From Betaproteobacteria bacterium HGW-Betaproteobacteria-16 (lineage in GTDB: Bacteria; Pseudomonadota; Gammaproteobacteria; Burkholderiales; Burkholderiaceae_C), in the NCBI GenBank assembly GCA_002840835.1, contig PHCQ01000032.1, positions 1 through 50,212 on the forward strand: a stretch of DNA of 50,212 nucleotides. The letters run 5' to 3'. A program made the position numbers and the translations under genes. This document shows positions 33,560 to 42,458 of this stretch, piece by piece. Numbering within the stretch: position 1 is the first letter of the stretch; every line of letters starts with the position of its first letter. Below the pieces are notes generated by a model that was given only the letters and a program-made list of their open reading frames with translations, did not search any database and was not told where the DNA came from.

Positions 33560-33867
33560 GGGGAAGTTCGTTCCGTCAGGAATGTGAGTGGACTTGGTTC
33601 GCCACGCGATCTGCAGTGCCAGGAACGCCCACCACCTCGGACTCCAATCCACGTATTTTCGAAGTTTCGAAAACGGGAAGCGTTGGAAACAGCACACGAC
33701 CTATCTGATTTGATGGGGCTGTGTTGGGCGATTGTTTCGTAGACTGGACTTTGCTGCAGTGCAAAAAGCACCCGAAGGATGAGTTTTGCATTTGTGGGCC
33801 GCTTTGGCAGGAATTTGACCCAATGCCAAGCAGGTTCTCCATGAGCGTGCCCCTATAAAGCTCGACT
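33560..33867. other. 308-nt gap without a supported gene
   Basis: Nothing coding is convincing here on either strand. Two inverted repeats are visible: TTTTCGA/TCGAAAA at 33656-33673 and TGCAAAA/TTTTGCA at 33760-33790. The first resembles the palindrome GTTTTCGAAAAC at 20906. The region probably carries the promoter of the gene at 33868. Confidence 0.5.
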
Positions 33868-34356
33868 ATGAATGCGATCCTTCAATTTGTGAGCCCAGAT
33901 GGCTTTTGGAAGCGCTCACCCTTCAGTGAGCTTCCGGCAGTACCGAGAAACGCCAGCGAGGCAACCCGGCACTATTGCGTGATCGCGGGTGGAGTTGCGC
34001 TGCTACTTTCACGATGCTCATCTGAGGGCATTGCAAGGCACTATCCAAGGGCGAATTCACTGTATCGTCAAATCCGTGCTGAGCTGAGGAAGGGGTGTGA
34101 GGTCACCGCAAGCGCCGAACTTCTGAGCGACGTCATGCACGAAGTTGCAGAGCAAGCTGACCCCACCACTCGCGCTTCCCTTCGCTTCTGTTTTGACTCT
34201 CGTTGCCGGGATCAGCGCAGGGAGGCCAGCGGCTCTGCCGTACCAGCGCAGTTTGCTGACACCGTACCCCCCGGTGCGCCCGGGCTCGCCGCAAAAACCT
34301 CCAGGCTCGACTCCATCAGAGCCACGCTCGAAAGCCAGAGAGTTGCTGAGCTGTAG
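33868..34356 (+). CDS. Unknown 162-residue protein
   Basis: No recognised domain. The N-terminal 90 residues look folded, with a hydrophobic patch (YCVIAGGVALLLSRC) and a helical basic region (LYRQIRAELRKGC). The C-terminal 60 residues are low-complexity and Ala/Arg/Pro rich. The start codon has no strong ribosome-binding site. It is a member of the run of small orphan genes between 31.7 and 36.9 kb. Confidence 0.5.
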   Translation: MNAILQFVSPDGFWKRSPFSELPAVPRNASEATRHYCVIAGGVALLLSRCSSEGIARHYPRANSLYRQIRAELRKGCEVTASAELLSDVMHEVAEQADPTTRASLRFCFDSRCRDQRREASGSAVPAQFADTVPPGAPGLAAKTSRLDSIRATLESQRVAEL

Positions 34357-34401
34357 GCTGATGCCTATACGTTGTTTCCAACAACCCCTTCGCAATCTTT
34401 C

Positions 34402-34647
34402 ATGCAAAACATCCTCTGCACTCTCCCTGTCTTCAACATTCTCGCTGTGCTCTTCGGAGTGACGTCAGCAGCCCTTTGGATTGCCTCTGCGCGCGTGCCG
34501 TTTCCCACCGGTTACGACATGGATGAAGAGCAGGCAAAGGCAACAAAAAAGGCCGCTGGCTACAACGTCCGCGCAGCTGCCATTTCAGCTGTGTCGATGG
34601 TGTGGATTGCGGCGGGTGAGTTCATGAAGTTCGCCCCCTTCTGCTGA
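34402..34647 (+). CDS. Small two-span membrane protein
   Basis: An 81-residue protein with two hydrophobic helices (about 3-28, ILCTLPVFNILAVLFGVTSA; about 57-75, AAISAVSMVWIAAGEF) joined by a charged loop (DMDEEQAKATKKAAG). ATG 34402 is preceded by a GTTGTT/AACAAC hairpin. The gene is followed by a convergent minus-strand gene. The architecture is holin-like in size, but no lysis gene is near; function unknown. Confidence 0.6.
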   Translation: MQNILCTLPVFNILAVLFGVTSAALWIASARVPFPTGYDMDEEQAKATKKAAGYNVRAAAISAVSMVWIAAGEFMKFAPFC

Positions 34648-34751
34648 GCAGGAAGAGTCGCTGTCAGCGTCTATATCCAAGGGGCTGACCTGCGTACGCG
34701 GGTTCGAGACGCCGGATTGAACTGGGCGCAAGCAGGCCATGGCCGACCACT

Positions 34752-35528
34752 TCATATTGTCAAGGCGCCTTCGGCATCAGAAGCGTAGAGATCGAGTTCA
34801 ATTGATGCCTTGATTGTCTTGATCTGCCTGATGACGCGGTCCATGACCTTTCCCTTGCGCTGTTCGAACACGATGAAGTGATCTGTGGACTCGGCCAGTC
34901 TCGCGATTTGCGCTGTAGCCAGGCGCGAAGAAGCGGCGCCATGGTAGGACACCGGGACATGTTGCTGGATTGCCCAGTCGTGAATCTGCCAGCTCCCGTG
35001 GCGCCCGATCCAGTGCGCGAGCCGCCAGTAGCCCTCTGCCTTCTTGTGAACAGCGTGTATGCGTTTACCGATGTGGTCGGGCGGGGCGGCGGCACCGCCT
35101 AGAAAGCTGACGGATTGAGCGTCGCGCAGGCGGACGTACTCAGCGCAAGCAGCCGCCAGAAGCCTTTCCTCAAAGCCCAGGGGGAGCAGGGCGTGCGCCA
35201 GCTCGTCTGCCGTTCCCAGCCAGCGATTGGAACCAGGGTCGCTCCTCGCCGCGTACACCATGCCACAGGCCAATGCGCGTTGCTTGACTGCGAGCCAGTC
35301 TCCGCGCCAATGTCGCTGGTGCCCCGCAGAGAACCGCCGAACCTCCTTAACGGAGGGGCTATGCAGCGCTTCCTGGTACAGCTCTCTCGCAAAGGCCCGG
35401 AACTTTTCCGCTTCAAACCAGTGCACCAGTGAGAGGAAAGATGCGGGCTCAAGTCGCACGCCTCCATCACCGACCAATCGGTAGGCGGAAAAGCTCAGGT
35501 TGGTGATCGGAATGTCCGTGATTGGCAT
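34752..35528 (-). CDS. Unknown 258-residue protein
   Basis: No recognised family. ATG 35528 is preferred; the frame reaches TTG 35546. It is rich in His, Trp and Arg (HQRHWRGDWLAVKQR, WRLAHWIGRHGSWQIHDW), mostly helical, with a basic C-terminus (FEQRKGKVMDRVIRQIKTIK) that could bind nucleic acid. It is the only minus-strand gene between 31.5 and 43.5 kb. Confidence 0.55.
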   Translation of the reverse strand: MPITDIPITNLSFSAYRLVGDGGVRLEPASFLSLVHWFEAEKFRAFARELYQEALHSPSVKEVRRFSAGHQRHWRGDWLAVKQRALACGMVYAARSDPGSNRWLGTADELAHALLPLGFEERLLAAACAEYVRLRDAQSVSFLGGAAAPPDHIGKRIHAVHKKAEGYWRLAHWIGRHGSWQIHDWAIQQHVPVSYHGAASSRLATAQIARLAESTDHFIVFEQRKGKVMDRVIRQIKTIKASIELDLYASDAEGALTI

Positions 35529-35721
35529 GCGCGGGAACTGGTGCAAGGTGGTCCAAAGAATCTAGCTGAAGCTCCGTCGAACGGGGTTCGGCAATGGACT
35601 CTTTAGGTACCAATGACAGTGGCACACGCGCAATTTCTCTTTTCGATCTCCCCGAAAACATCGGGTAAACTGCCTTCACTATCTGCTTCATGCAGGTCGT
35701 CCAGCTGGGGCTCCAGCCGCT

Positions 35722-35754
35722 TTCATTTACCCAAGGGGGCAGTCCCCTTTGGGC
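35722..35754 (+). promoter_or_regulatory. Two-stem 5' leader motif
   Basis: TTCATTT, ACCC, AA, GGGGG-CAG-TCCCC hairpin, TTT, GGGC, ending 25 nt before ATG 35780. CCCAAGGGG and CCCCTTTGGG also form one long continuous stem. Confidence 0.55.
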
Positions 35755-35779
35755 TGCCTCCTGCAAAACAGGAGGTTCT

Positions 35780-35869
35780 ATGGCAGCCACGACTGCTGCA
35801 TTTTCCCGGGACATGTTCTGGCACACCCTGTGGCGCGTTCATGGGGAGCGTTCGCATGGGACGCTTTGA
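35780..35869 (+). CDS. Possible 29-residue peptide behind leader motif
   Basis: ATG 35780 has a strong AGGAGG (35770-35774) and follows the leader motif at the usual distance. The product is 29 residues (AATTAAFSRDMFWHTLWRVH and a short tail) and overlaps the start of the next frame at 35856. It may be a leader peptide that controls the downstream gene, or the strong site may serve a gene start altered by a frameshift. Confidence 0.45.
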   Translation: MAATTAAFSRDMFWHTLWRVHGERSHGTL

Positions 35870-36110
35870 CAAACTCGTGATGCCACGAGCACAAGTCGAC
35901 ATCAACCTGCCCGGATTCGATATCCGCCGATCGCACGTCAGAGCCAACCGGCTGCAAGATCGGCGCCGCAAGGACGCCACTGCAGCGAAAGCGCCTTCTA
36001 CTGAGGCTGTCGCCACGGTCCCAGATCCAGAGATGGTCGAACTCGGAACGCCTGATCAACAGGAACACTCTGGGGGCGAACCTTGCCAACAGTTCCAGAT
36101 CGTGCTTTGA
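35856..36110 (+). CDS. Small unknown basic protein
   Basis: An 84-residue protein starting inside the end of the 29-residue peptide. The first 45 residues are basic (RSHVRANRLQDRRRKD) and could bind nucleic acid; the tail is acidic. No domain recognised. Its start has no ribosome-binding site of its own, so it probably depends on coupled translation from 35780. Confidence 0.5.
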   Translation: MGRFDKLVMPRAQVDINLPGFDIRRSHVRANRLQDRRRKDATAAKAPSTEAVATVPDPEMVELGTPDQQEHSGGEPCQQFQIVL

Positions 36111-36421
36111 CCAAGACCGCGAACGTCGCGAAACGTGGCTTGGCCCACTTCATGGCTTCCCTTCTTGAAGGGTGGGTCAGGAAAGCTTTTGAGCCCGTAG
36201 GCGCCACGCGAGTGAGCTGGATCGGATCGTTCGCAGGTGTGCTCGGAGCTTTGCTCCTGGCACTCAACATGACATGGTCCGGGCTCGGCTGGTTCGCCTT
36301 CTTGGCGTCCAACTTCGCCTGGATCATTTACGCGGTGCTCCATCGGGTCCCAAGCCTGTTGGTCATGCAACTCGTTTTCACATCAACCTCACTGATCGGC
36401 ATTTTTCGCTGGTCGGTGTGA
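36083..36421 (+). CDS. Small three-span membrane protein
   Basis: Up to 112 residues from TTG 36083 (overlapping the previous gene), or 89 from ATG 36152. Three hydrophobic helices fill the C-terminal 70 residues (WIGSFAGVLGALLLALNM, LGWFAFLASNFAWIIYAVL, LLVMQLVFTSTSLIGIF). The triple-helix pattern with W-x-G ... N is reminiscent of half-transporters such as PnuC or SemiSWEET relatives. Substrate unknown; the assignment is only architectural. Confidence 0.55.
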   Translation: MPTVPDRALTKTANVAKRGLAHFMASLLEGWVRKAFEPVGATRVSWIGSFAGVLGALLLALNMTWSGLGWFAFLASNFAWIIYAVLHRVPSLLVMQLVFTSTSLIGIFRWSV

Positions 36422-36452
36422 ATCATCCTCGTACGAGGGAACAGGAGGTTTC

Positions 36453-36848
36453 ATGCAAACCAACGCGATCAGCGGGGCGACCCGCTCCGCGTATCAAGGG
36501 AGTGAGGGAGCAATGCTGCCTGCACAAGCGCAAGACAAAAACGTCTCATGGACCGCACAACGCGCCATGTTTTGTGGCCCAGTCACCATGGAGTCCGAAG
36601 CATTCGGGGTTCTGGTGACGCGGAGGCCTGAAGCTGTCGCGAGTCGTTTGACACCCTACGAGGAAGCCCGGCTTCTCGACGTTCTGTGTCACGCCAAAAA
36701 CCACGTGATCGATTGCCAGGAACAGGAAACCGAGTTTCCCACCTGGGTCGTATCGAGTGATGCAAGGGACACGCAGCCGCGTGTTGCTTGGTTGGCCATG
36801 CGACGAGAGGAATCGGGTGCGTACCGCATCCGACTCAGCGAAGGCTGA
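36453..36848 (+). CDS. Unknown 131-residue protein
   Basis: Start fixed by AGGAGG 5 nt before ATG 36453. The product has a polar N-terminus, then a folded region (about 50-131) with AMFCGPVTMESEAFGVLV and YEEARLLDVLCHAKNHV. No recognised family. A CCTCGTACGAGG hairpin (36428-36439) lies just before the ribosome-binding site. Confidence 0.65.
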   Translation: MQTNAISGATRSAYQGSEGAMLPAQAQDKNVSWTAQRAMFCGPVTMESEAFGVLVTRRPEAVASRLTPYEEARLLDVLCHAKNHVIDCQEQETEFPTWVVSSDARDTQPRVAWLAMRREESGAYRIRLSEG

Positions 36849-36892
36849 GCAGCCTCACCATCAATCGACCACCCGATTTAACGGGCTTCATC

Positions 36893-36929
36893 CCGGTATC
36901 TACCGGACCGGCCACCGCAGACGCGGTGG
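36893..36929 (+). promoter_or_regulatory. Two perfect hairpins in tandem
   Basis: CCGGTA-TC-TACCGG (36893-36906) and CCACCGC-AGAC-GCGGTGG (36912-36929), preceded by TTCAT and followed by CTTTCCCC. They lie 180 nt before the methyltransferase-helicase gene, just upstream of a copy of the leader motif, and may be an attenuator or part of the same leader. The rest of the 258-nt gap has no supported gene. Confidence 0.45.
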
Positions 36930-37024
36930 TCTTTCCCCAGCCGCTCATTCAGCGTTTTGGGAAAGGCTCTGAGCCGAAAGTATCTCTGCAGATCTACTGC
37001 TAGATGCGTGCCCTGTGCGCGCCA

Positions 37025-37065
37025 TTCATCACCCTCGTGGGAATTCACATTCCCGCGAGGGGGGG
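37025..37065 (+). promoter_or_regulatory. Two-stem 5' leader motif
   Basis: TTCATC, ACCC, then CTCGTGGGAAT-TCAC-ATTCCCGCGAG hairpin with an 11-bp mostly paired stem, then GGGGG, ending 41 nt before ATG 37107. It lies directly upstream of the giant methyltransferase-helicase. Confidence 0.65.
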
Positions 37066-37106
37066 TGCGTTCTCCGCGAGGTTCAACCCAACCCGGAGAA
37101 AGCATC

Positions 37107-40100
37107 ATGGGAAGAAAATCCCAGGTCAATACCTCGGCCGCCACCATGTGGTTGCCGGGCTTCGAGCCCGCGGACTTTGACGCTTCACAGCTCAACGTTC
37201 ACACACCGTTCTTTCAGGTTGCCGCACCACCACCATCGCCCGCAAGGGCAGTGGCAGTGGCATCGGCAATCGTTGCCCTCCAGCACGTGGAGGCACACAA
37301 CCAACCCGTTGCTCACAGCACAAGGGAGGCCCTCTCTGTCCTCAGTACTGAGGACTTCGATGACATGGAACCCTCGGTGCCGCCGGCACCAGGCCCTGTC
37401 GTCGCAATCCAGGAAGCTGCTCCAGCAGTCAGGCACTGGCCACGGTTCGACTTCGACAGGCTCACGCCGGCGACGGATAAGCGGTCGAGAATCAAGGCCA
37501 GCATCGACGCCATCACGCTGGCCAAGTCCATCACTTCGAGCGGGAACGTTCCGAGCGACGATGAGCGGCACCAGTTGCTGCAGTACATCGGCTGGGGCGG
37601 ACTGGCACAGGTTTTCGAGGACCTGGCTGGCAATCCATACGCTGTTGAAAGGGACACACTCAAGTCGCTCCTGAGCGACGATGAGTTCACCAGTGCAAGA
37701 GCCAGCACCACCAGTGCCTTCTACACCGATCCTTTGGTGGTCGAGGCAATGTGGGGAATGGTCAAGCGCATGGGCTTCAGCGGGGGCCGCATCATTGAAC
37801 CGTCAGCCGGTACCGGCATGTTCCTCGCGGGCATGCCCATCGACATTGCGCGGCAAAGCGAACTGACGGCCGTTGAGCTGGATGCTGTCTCTGGGGAGAT
37901 CCTGGAGCGAGCGTTTGGTGACCTTGGCGTCTCAGTGCAGATCAGCGGGATCGAAAAGGCCAACGTGCCTCACGGTTTCTACGATCTCTGCATTGGAAAC
38001 GTACCGTTCGGTGAGCATCGCACGCTGGAGACCCGCAAGGTGGGCTACGGCAACTGGCTGATCCACAACTACTTCTTCGGAAAAGCCGTGGACATGGTGC
38101 GACCTGGCGGGCTGATCGTTCTGATCACCTCGACGGGGACACTGGACAGCATGACGGAAAGCCATCGCAAGTGGCTCGATGCACATGCTGAGATGTTGGG
38201 CGCGATCCGACTGCCTTGCGGTGCTTTCAAGAAGCAAGCGGGGACAGACGTGGCAACCGACATCGTGGTGCTCAAAAAGCGCGCCGCCCCGTCGTTTGCA
38301 TCTGCTGGGAAGTGGATCGAGAGGGCTGAAGCGCCTGAGTCGATGATGGCACCGGGCCAAAGCCTGACCTACTACGACAAGTACAGCAACTCCAACAAGC
38401 CGCACAGCCGCACGATCAATGCGTGGTTCGTGGAGCATCCTGGCATGGTGGTCGGGAGTCTCAAACTCGAAACCGGTCAGTACGGTCGATCTGAGATAAA
38501 TCCCATCTTCCAGGGAACTGACGATGAGTTCGCCCTGGCACTGAGATCAGCAGCTGCAGGCATCCCAGCGGATGTCTACCAAAAGCAGGTGGTGGTCGAT
38601 GAGGTGGAGCAAAGCAGCCACGTGCTGCAACGCATTGCAGCCACCACGCTGGGGCACAAGCCCGGATCGTTCGTCATTCATGATGGACGGATTCACATCA
38701 GTGAAGGGGCCACCTGGATCGATGCCGACAGTGCCTACAAAGGGGCTGCTCGGGAACGTGTGCTGGGACTGGTGAAAGTGCGTGATGCTGCTCGTCGACT
38801 GATCGAGGTGCAAATCTCGTCACAGGACGACAGCGTCTTCAAGGCGGATCAGCTCAAGCTCAACGTCGTCTACGACGCGTTCGTGGCCAAGTTTGGAAAT
38901 GTGGGAGACCGGGCGAACGTCCGCGTTTTCCGCTCAGATCCAGACTGCCCGCTCGTTCTGAGCCTTGAGAGCTTCAACGAGGATGAAGAACGGTTTGAAA
39001 AGGCCGCGATCTTCACTCAGCGGACAGCCGGCAAGCGTGAGCCTCCGGCCACGGCAGCCAGCGTCAAAGATGCGATGCTGATCAGCTTGGGGCTATATGG
39101 CCGGATCAACCCGGCAGACATGAGCAAGCGCCTCAATGCGTCCCAGTCAGAAGTCGAACGCGGGCTGCGCGACGACGCTTTGGCCTATGTGGACCCGCAA
39201 GACGGCTACTGGAAGCCAGCGGATGAGTACCTCTCGGGGCACATCCGTAACAAGATTGCCACGGCAAAGGCGGCAGGCGGGCGATTTGCCGCCAACGTCC
39301 TAGCTCTGGAATCGGTCCTTCCCAAAGACCTCGGTCCTGGGGAGGTAGAGGTCAGGCTCGGTGCCCCATGGGTACCCGTGCAGCTGGTGGAGAAGTTCAC
39401 CCTGCAGCTGATCGAGGCAAAGCCTGGTGAGGCTGATGTGAGCTACGACGCGCAATCGGCGACCTGGTCCATCAAGACTCAGTCGCGAGATCGTGTGTGG
39501 GTCGGAAATAGGTTGCTCAACACTGCCCAGTGGGGTACGAGCGACCGCTCAGCAATTGATCTGATCGAGGCAGCACTGAATCAGGTGCCTCCAAAGATCA
39601 CACGGAAGGTCGGGGAATCCACCGTCGTCGACAAGGTCGCAACGATGGCGGCTCGCGAGAAGTACGAGGCCATCAAGGCTGAGTTCAGAAAGTGGGCCTA
39701 CTCCGACGATGCGCGGCGCGACCAGCTGCTGCGGATCTACAACGACGAGTTCAATCAGATCGTGGAGCGTAAATACGACGGCTCCCACCTCGTCCTTTAC
39801 GGCATGTCGAATGCGATCAAGCCGTACCAACATCAGCTCGACGCCATCTGGCGCATCGTCTCGGGAGGAAACACCTTGCTGGCCCACGTGGTCGGCGCGG
39901 GCAAAACCTTCACGATGGTGGCCGCGGCCATGGAGCTTCGGCGCATCGGCAAGGCCAAAAAGCCCTGCATAGCTGTGCCAAACCACATGTTGCTCCAGTT
40001 CGCTGGTGAGTTCCTCCAGTTCTTCCCCACGGCGAAGGTGCTGGCGGCATCGAAAGATGACCTCTGTGGCGACAGGCGGCGCGAATTCGCGGCGCGTGTG

Positions 40101-42287
40101 TCAACGGGCGACTGGGACGCGGTGATCATGACGCATTCGTCATTTGAGAAGCTGCCACTGCGACCGGAGACCATGAACAGGTTCCTGGACCAGATGATGG
40201 GCCAAGCCCGACTCGCGCTGTCAAACGCGCAGGACGGCAACGCCAAGCGGACGGTCAAACAACTGGAGAAGCTTCTGAAGGTTCTTGAGGCGAAGTTGGA
40301 GCGCAAGCGCAACGACGCCGGAAAGGATGACTTCATCTCCTTCGACGAACTGGGGTTTGACCACATCATGATTGATGAGGCCCACCTCCATAAGTCGCTG
40401 TTGAGGGTGTCAAAGATGCCCTCGATCGCAGGCCTGCCGAACGTGTCGTCCAACCGGGCGTTCGATCTTTGGGCCAAGACCTCAGTGGTGATGGAACAGC
40501 GCGGCGACCGGGAGGAGGGGGTGACCTTTGCTACTGCGACGCCAATTGCAAACTCGGTGAGTGAAGCTCACGTGATGATGCGATACCTGCAGCCCTACAC
40601 CCTCAAGGCAATGGGCTTGTATGAGTTCGACGCCTGGGCCGCAACCTTCGGGGAAGCGGTCCAAGGAATGGAAGTTGCTCCAGATGGCAGCGGCTACCGG
40701 TTAAACACCCGGTTCAGCCGTTTCACCAACGTTGCAGACCTGATGTCCATCTTCAGACTGATGGCGGACATCAAGACGCGGAGCATGCTGAACCTGCCAA
40801 CGCCAAGCGTGAAGGGCGGGAAGCCGCAAACCATCGTTGCGCCAGGAAGTGCGGATCTCAGGGTCTACACCGATGAGCTGGTGGAGAGGGCATCGAAGAT
40901 CAGAAATGGTCAGGTCGAGCCCAAGGAAGACAACATGTTGTCCATCACCAATTGCGGCCGCAAGGCAGCACTGGACATGCGCTTGGTCAACCCGGCACTG
41001 CCGTTCGACCCGAATGGGAAGGTGGCAAAAGCGCGGGACAACATCCTGCGCATCTGGAAGGAGACGACTCACTTCAAAGGGACACAGCTTGTGTTCTGCG
41101 ATTTGTCGACTCCAAATGGAAACGGGTTTTCCGTGTACACCGACTTGGCGAACCGCTTGGTCGATGCAGGGATACCCAGAGAAGAAATCGCGTTCATTCA
41201 CGACTACGACTCTGATACCGCGAAGGCCAAGCTGTTCCGGATGGTCCGGGCAGGGGTTGTGCGGGTGCTCATGGGCTCAACCCAGAAGATGGGTGTGGGA
41301 ACCAACGTGCAGCGGCGCCTCAAGGCGCTGCATCACCTGGACGTTCCATGGCGCCCTGCTGACATCGAGCAAAGGGACGGACGTGCATGGCGCGCAGGCA
41401 ACATGTGCGATGAGATCGAGCTCTGGCGCTACGTGACTGAGGCCTCGTTCGACGCCTACAGTTGGCAACTGCTGGAAACCAAGGCGCGGTTCATCGACCA
41501 GATCATGGGTTCTTCGGGACTCAGGACGGTTGAAGACCTGAGCATGGGTGCACTCACCTACGCAGAGATCAAGGCCCTGGCCAGCGGGAACCCGATGGTG
41601 CTTGAGAAGGCCTCAGTGGATGCGGACGTGATGAAGTACAGCGTGCTTCGTGACCAGTTCGACCACGATCGGTGGCGCTGGCAGAACCTTGCCAAGAGCA
41701 ACCGGGAGCGCATCGCGCGGATTGCGAAGGATATCGCTGGCATTCAGGAGGATGCTGAGCGGCTCGAAGAGTGTCACAACACGGGCTGGGTGTTCAAGCC
41801 GATGGGGCCGATGTGCCCCGAAGCAAGTGCATCGAATCTCGTGACCGAGCAGATTGGTGCGCAGATTCTCCAAGTCAACCGCGACATGCCAAAGGGTTGG
41901 TGCGGAGAAGTGGTCGTAGGAAGCGTGGCGGGGATGACGATCATCCTGGCTCGTTACGACGGCGTGCAAGTAAGTTTGCAGGGGACCAACCGGTCCTACC
42001 GTGTGGATCGCTCAGGGGTGTCAATCACCTCCATGCAGGCCACCGGCCAGCTGGTGCTTACCGACCTGATCGACCTCATTAAGGAGCCGAAGCGCCAAGC
42101 GGAAGAAGCGAGGCGCCTGGAGCTTGAGGTCAGGGACATCGAGCAAAGGCTTGGACTGGGATTTGAGTACCAGGACAAACTGGATGCAGCAACTGCGCGT
42201 CAACGCGAGATCGAGGCCGCACTGGACCTTGACAAGGACGAAGCAGGAACCACAGGTGTGACGGCAGCAGCCGAAGCATCAGCCTGA
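37107..42287 (+). CDS. Fused N6-adenine methyltransferase and SNF2-type helicase (DarB-like)
   Basis: A 1726-residue protein. The N-terminal half has methyltransferase motif I IIEPSAGTGMF (about 229) and motif IV IGNVPFGEH (about 297; the NVPF variant is usual for this plasmid and phage group). The C-terminal half is a superfamily 2 helicase: Walker A HVVGAGKTF (about 929), DEAH box MIDEAHLHK (about 1090), motif III ATPIANS, and motif VI QRDGRAWRAGN (about 1421), followed by a helical tail. The architecture matches DarB-type antirestriction proteins of phage P1 and many plasmid or ICE proteins. GGAGAAAG fixes the start. It probably modifies or remodels incoming DNA; its exact action is not known. 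The reading frame is unbroken. Confidence 0.85.
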   Translation: MGRKSQVNTSAATMWLPGFEPADFDASQLNVHTPFFQVAAPPPSPARAVAVASAIVALQHVEAHNQPVAHSTREALSVLSTEDFDDMEPSVPPAPGPVVAIQEAAPAVRHWPRFDFDRLTPATDKRSRIKASIDAITLAKSITSSGNVPSDDERHQLLQYIGWGGLAQVFEDLAGNPYAVERDTLKSLLSDDEFTSARASTTSAFYTDPLVVEAMWGMVKRMGFSGGRIIEPSAGTGMFLAGMPIDIARQSELTAVELDAVSGEILERAFGDLGVSVQISGIEKANVPHGFYDLCIGNVPFGEHRTLETRKVGYGNWLIHNYFFGKAVDMVRPGGLIVLITSTGTLDSMTESHRKWLDAHAEMLGAIRLPCGAFKKQAGTDVATDIVVLKKRAAPSFASAGKWIERAEAPESMMAPGQSLTYYDKYSNSNKPHSRTINAWFVEHPGMVVGSLKLETGQYGRSEINPIFQGTDDEFALALRSAAAGIPADVYQKQVVVDEVEQSSHVLQRIAATTLGHKPGSFVIHDGRIHISEGATWIDADSAYKGAARERVLGLVKVRDAARRLIEVQISSQDDSVFKADQLKLNVVYDAFVAKFGNVGDRANVRVFRSDPDCPLVLSLESFNEDEERFEKAAIFTQRTAGKREPPATAASVKDAMLISLGLYGRINPADMSKRLNASQSEVERGLRDDALAYVDPQDGYWKPADEYLSGHIRNKIATAKAAGGRFAANVLALESVLPKDLGPGEVEVRLGAPWVPVQLVEKFTLQLIEAKPGEADVSYDAQSATWSIKTQSRDRVWVGNRLLNTAQWGTSDRSAIDLIEAALNQVPPKITRKVGESTVVDKVATMAAREKYEAIKAEFRKWAYSDDARRDQLLRIYNDEFNQIVERKYDGSHLVLYGMSNAIKPYQHQLDAIWRIVSGGNTLLAHVVGAGKTFTMVAAAMELRRIGKAKKPCIAVPNHMLLQFAGEFLQFFPTAKVLAASKDDLCGDRRREFAARVSTGDWDAVIMTHSSFEKLPLRPETMNRFLDQMMGQARLALSNAQDGNAKRTVKQLEKLLKVLEAKLERKRNDAGKDDFISFDELGFDHIMIDEAHLHKSLLRVSKMPSIAGLPNVSSNRAFDLWAKTSVVMEQRGDREEGVTFATATPIANSVSEAHVMMRYLQPYTLKAMGLYEFDAWAATFGEAVQGMEVAPDGSGYRLNTRFSRFTNVADLMSIFRLMADIKTRSMLNLPTPSVKGGKPQTIVAPGSADLRVYTDELVERASKIRNGQVEPKEDNMLSITNCGRKAALDMRLVNPALPFDPNGKVAKARDNILRIWKETTHFKGTQLVFCDLSTPNGNGFSVYTDLANRLVDAGIPREEIAFIHDYDSDTAKAKLFRMVRAGVVRVLMGSTQKMGVGTNVQRRLKALHHLDVPWRPADIEQRDGRAWRAGNMCDEIELWRYVTEASFDAYSWQLLETKARFIDQIMGSSGLRTVEDLSMGALTYAEIKALASGNPMVLEKASVDADVMKYSVLRDQFDHDRWRWQNLAKSNRERIARIAKDIAGIQEDAERLEECHNTGWVFKPMGPMCPEASASNLVTEQIGAQILQVNRDMPKGWCGEVVVGSVAGMTIILARYDGVQVSLQGTNRSYRVDRSGVSITSMQATGQLVLTDLIDLIKEPKRQAEEARRLELEVRDIEQRLGLGFEYQDKLDAATARQREIEAALDLDKDEAGTTGVTAAAEASA

Positions 42288-42310
42288 GAAGGCGACGAAT
42301 CGACCAATTG

Positions 42311-42338
42311 AACCCCAGCCACGCGGCTGGGGTTTTTT
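42311..42338 (+). terminator. Rho-independent terminator
   Basis: AACCCCAGCC-ACGC-GGCTGGGGTT, a perfect 10-bp stem with 4-nt loop, followed by eight T. Ends the methyltransferase-helicase transcript. A TATGAT box at 42355-42360 may start the next transcript. Confidence 0.9.
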
Positions 42339-42458
42339 TTCGTCTGTGCTTTTGTATGATGCCTTGGACGTGATCGGTGCCGGGCATTGAGTAGCTTCCG
42401 GGCTTCGGACTTGCACCCGTCCAGGTCGAACAGTTTCAGCATTCAGACAGGACTGCAA

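Noticed and set aside
36788..37003. Open frame between the gene at 36453 and the methyltransferase-helicase
   Set aside because: The last 40 codons look protein-like, but no start codon with a ribosome-binding site exists, and the DNA is better explained by the hairpins of the leader.
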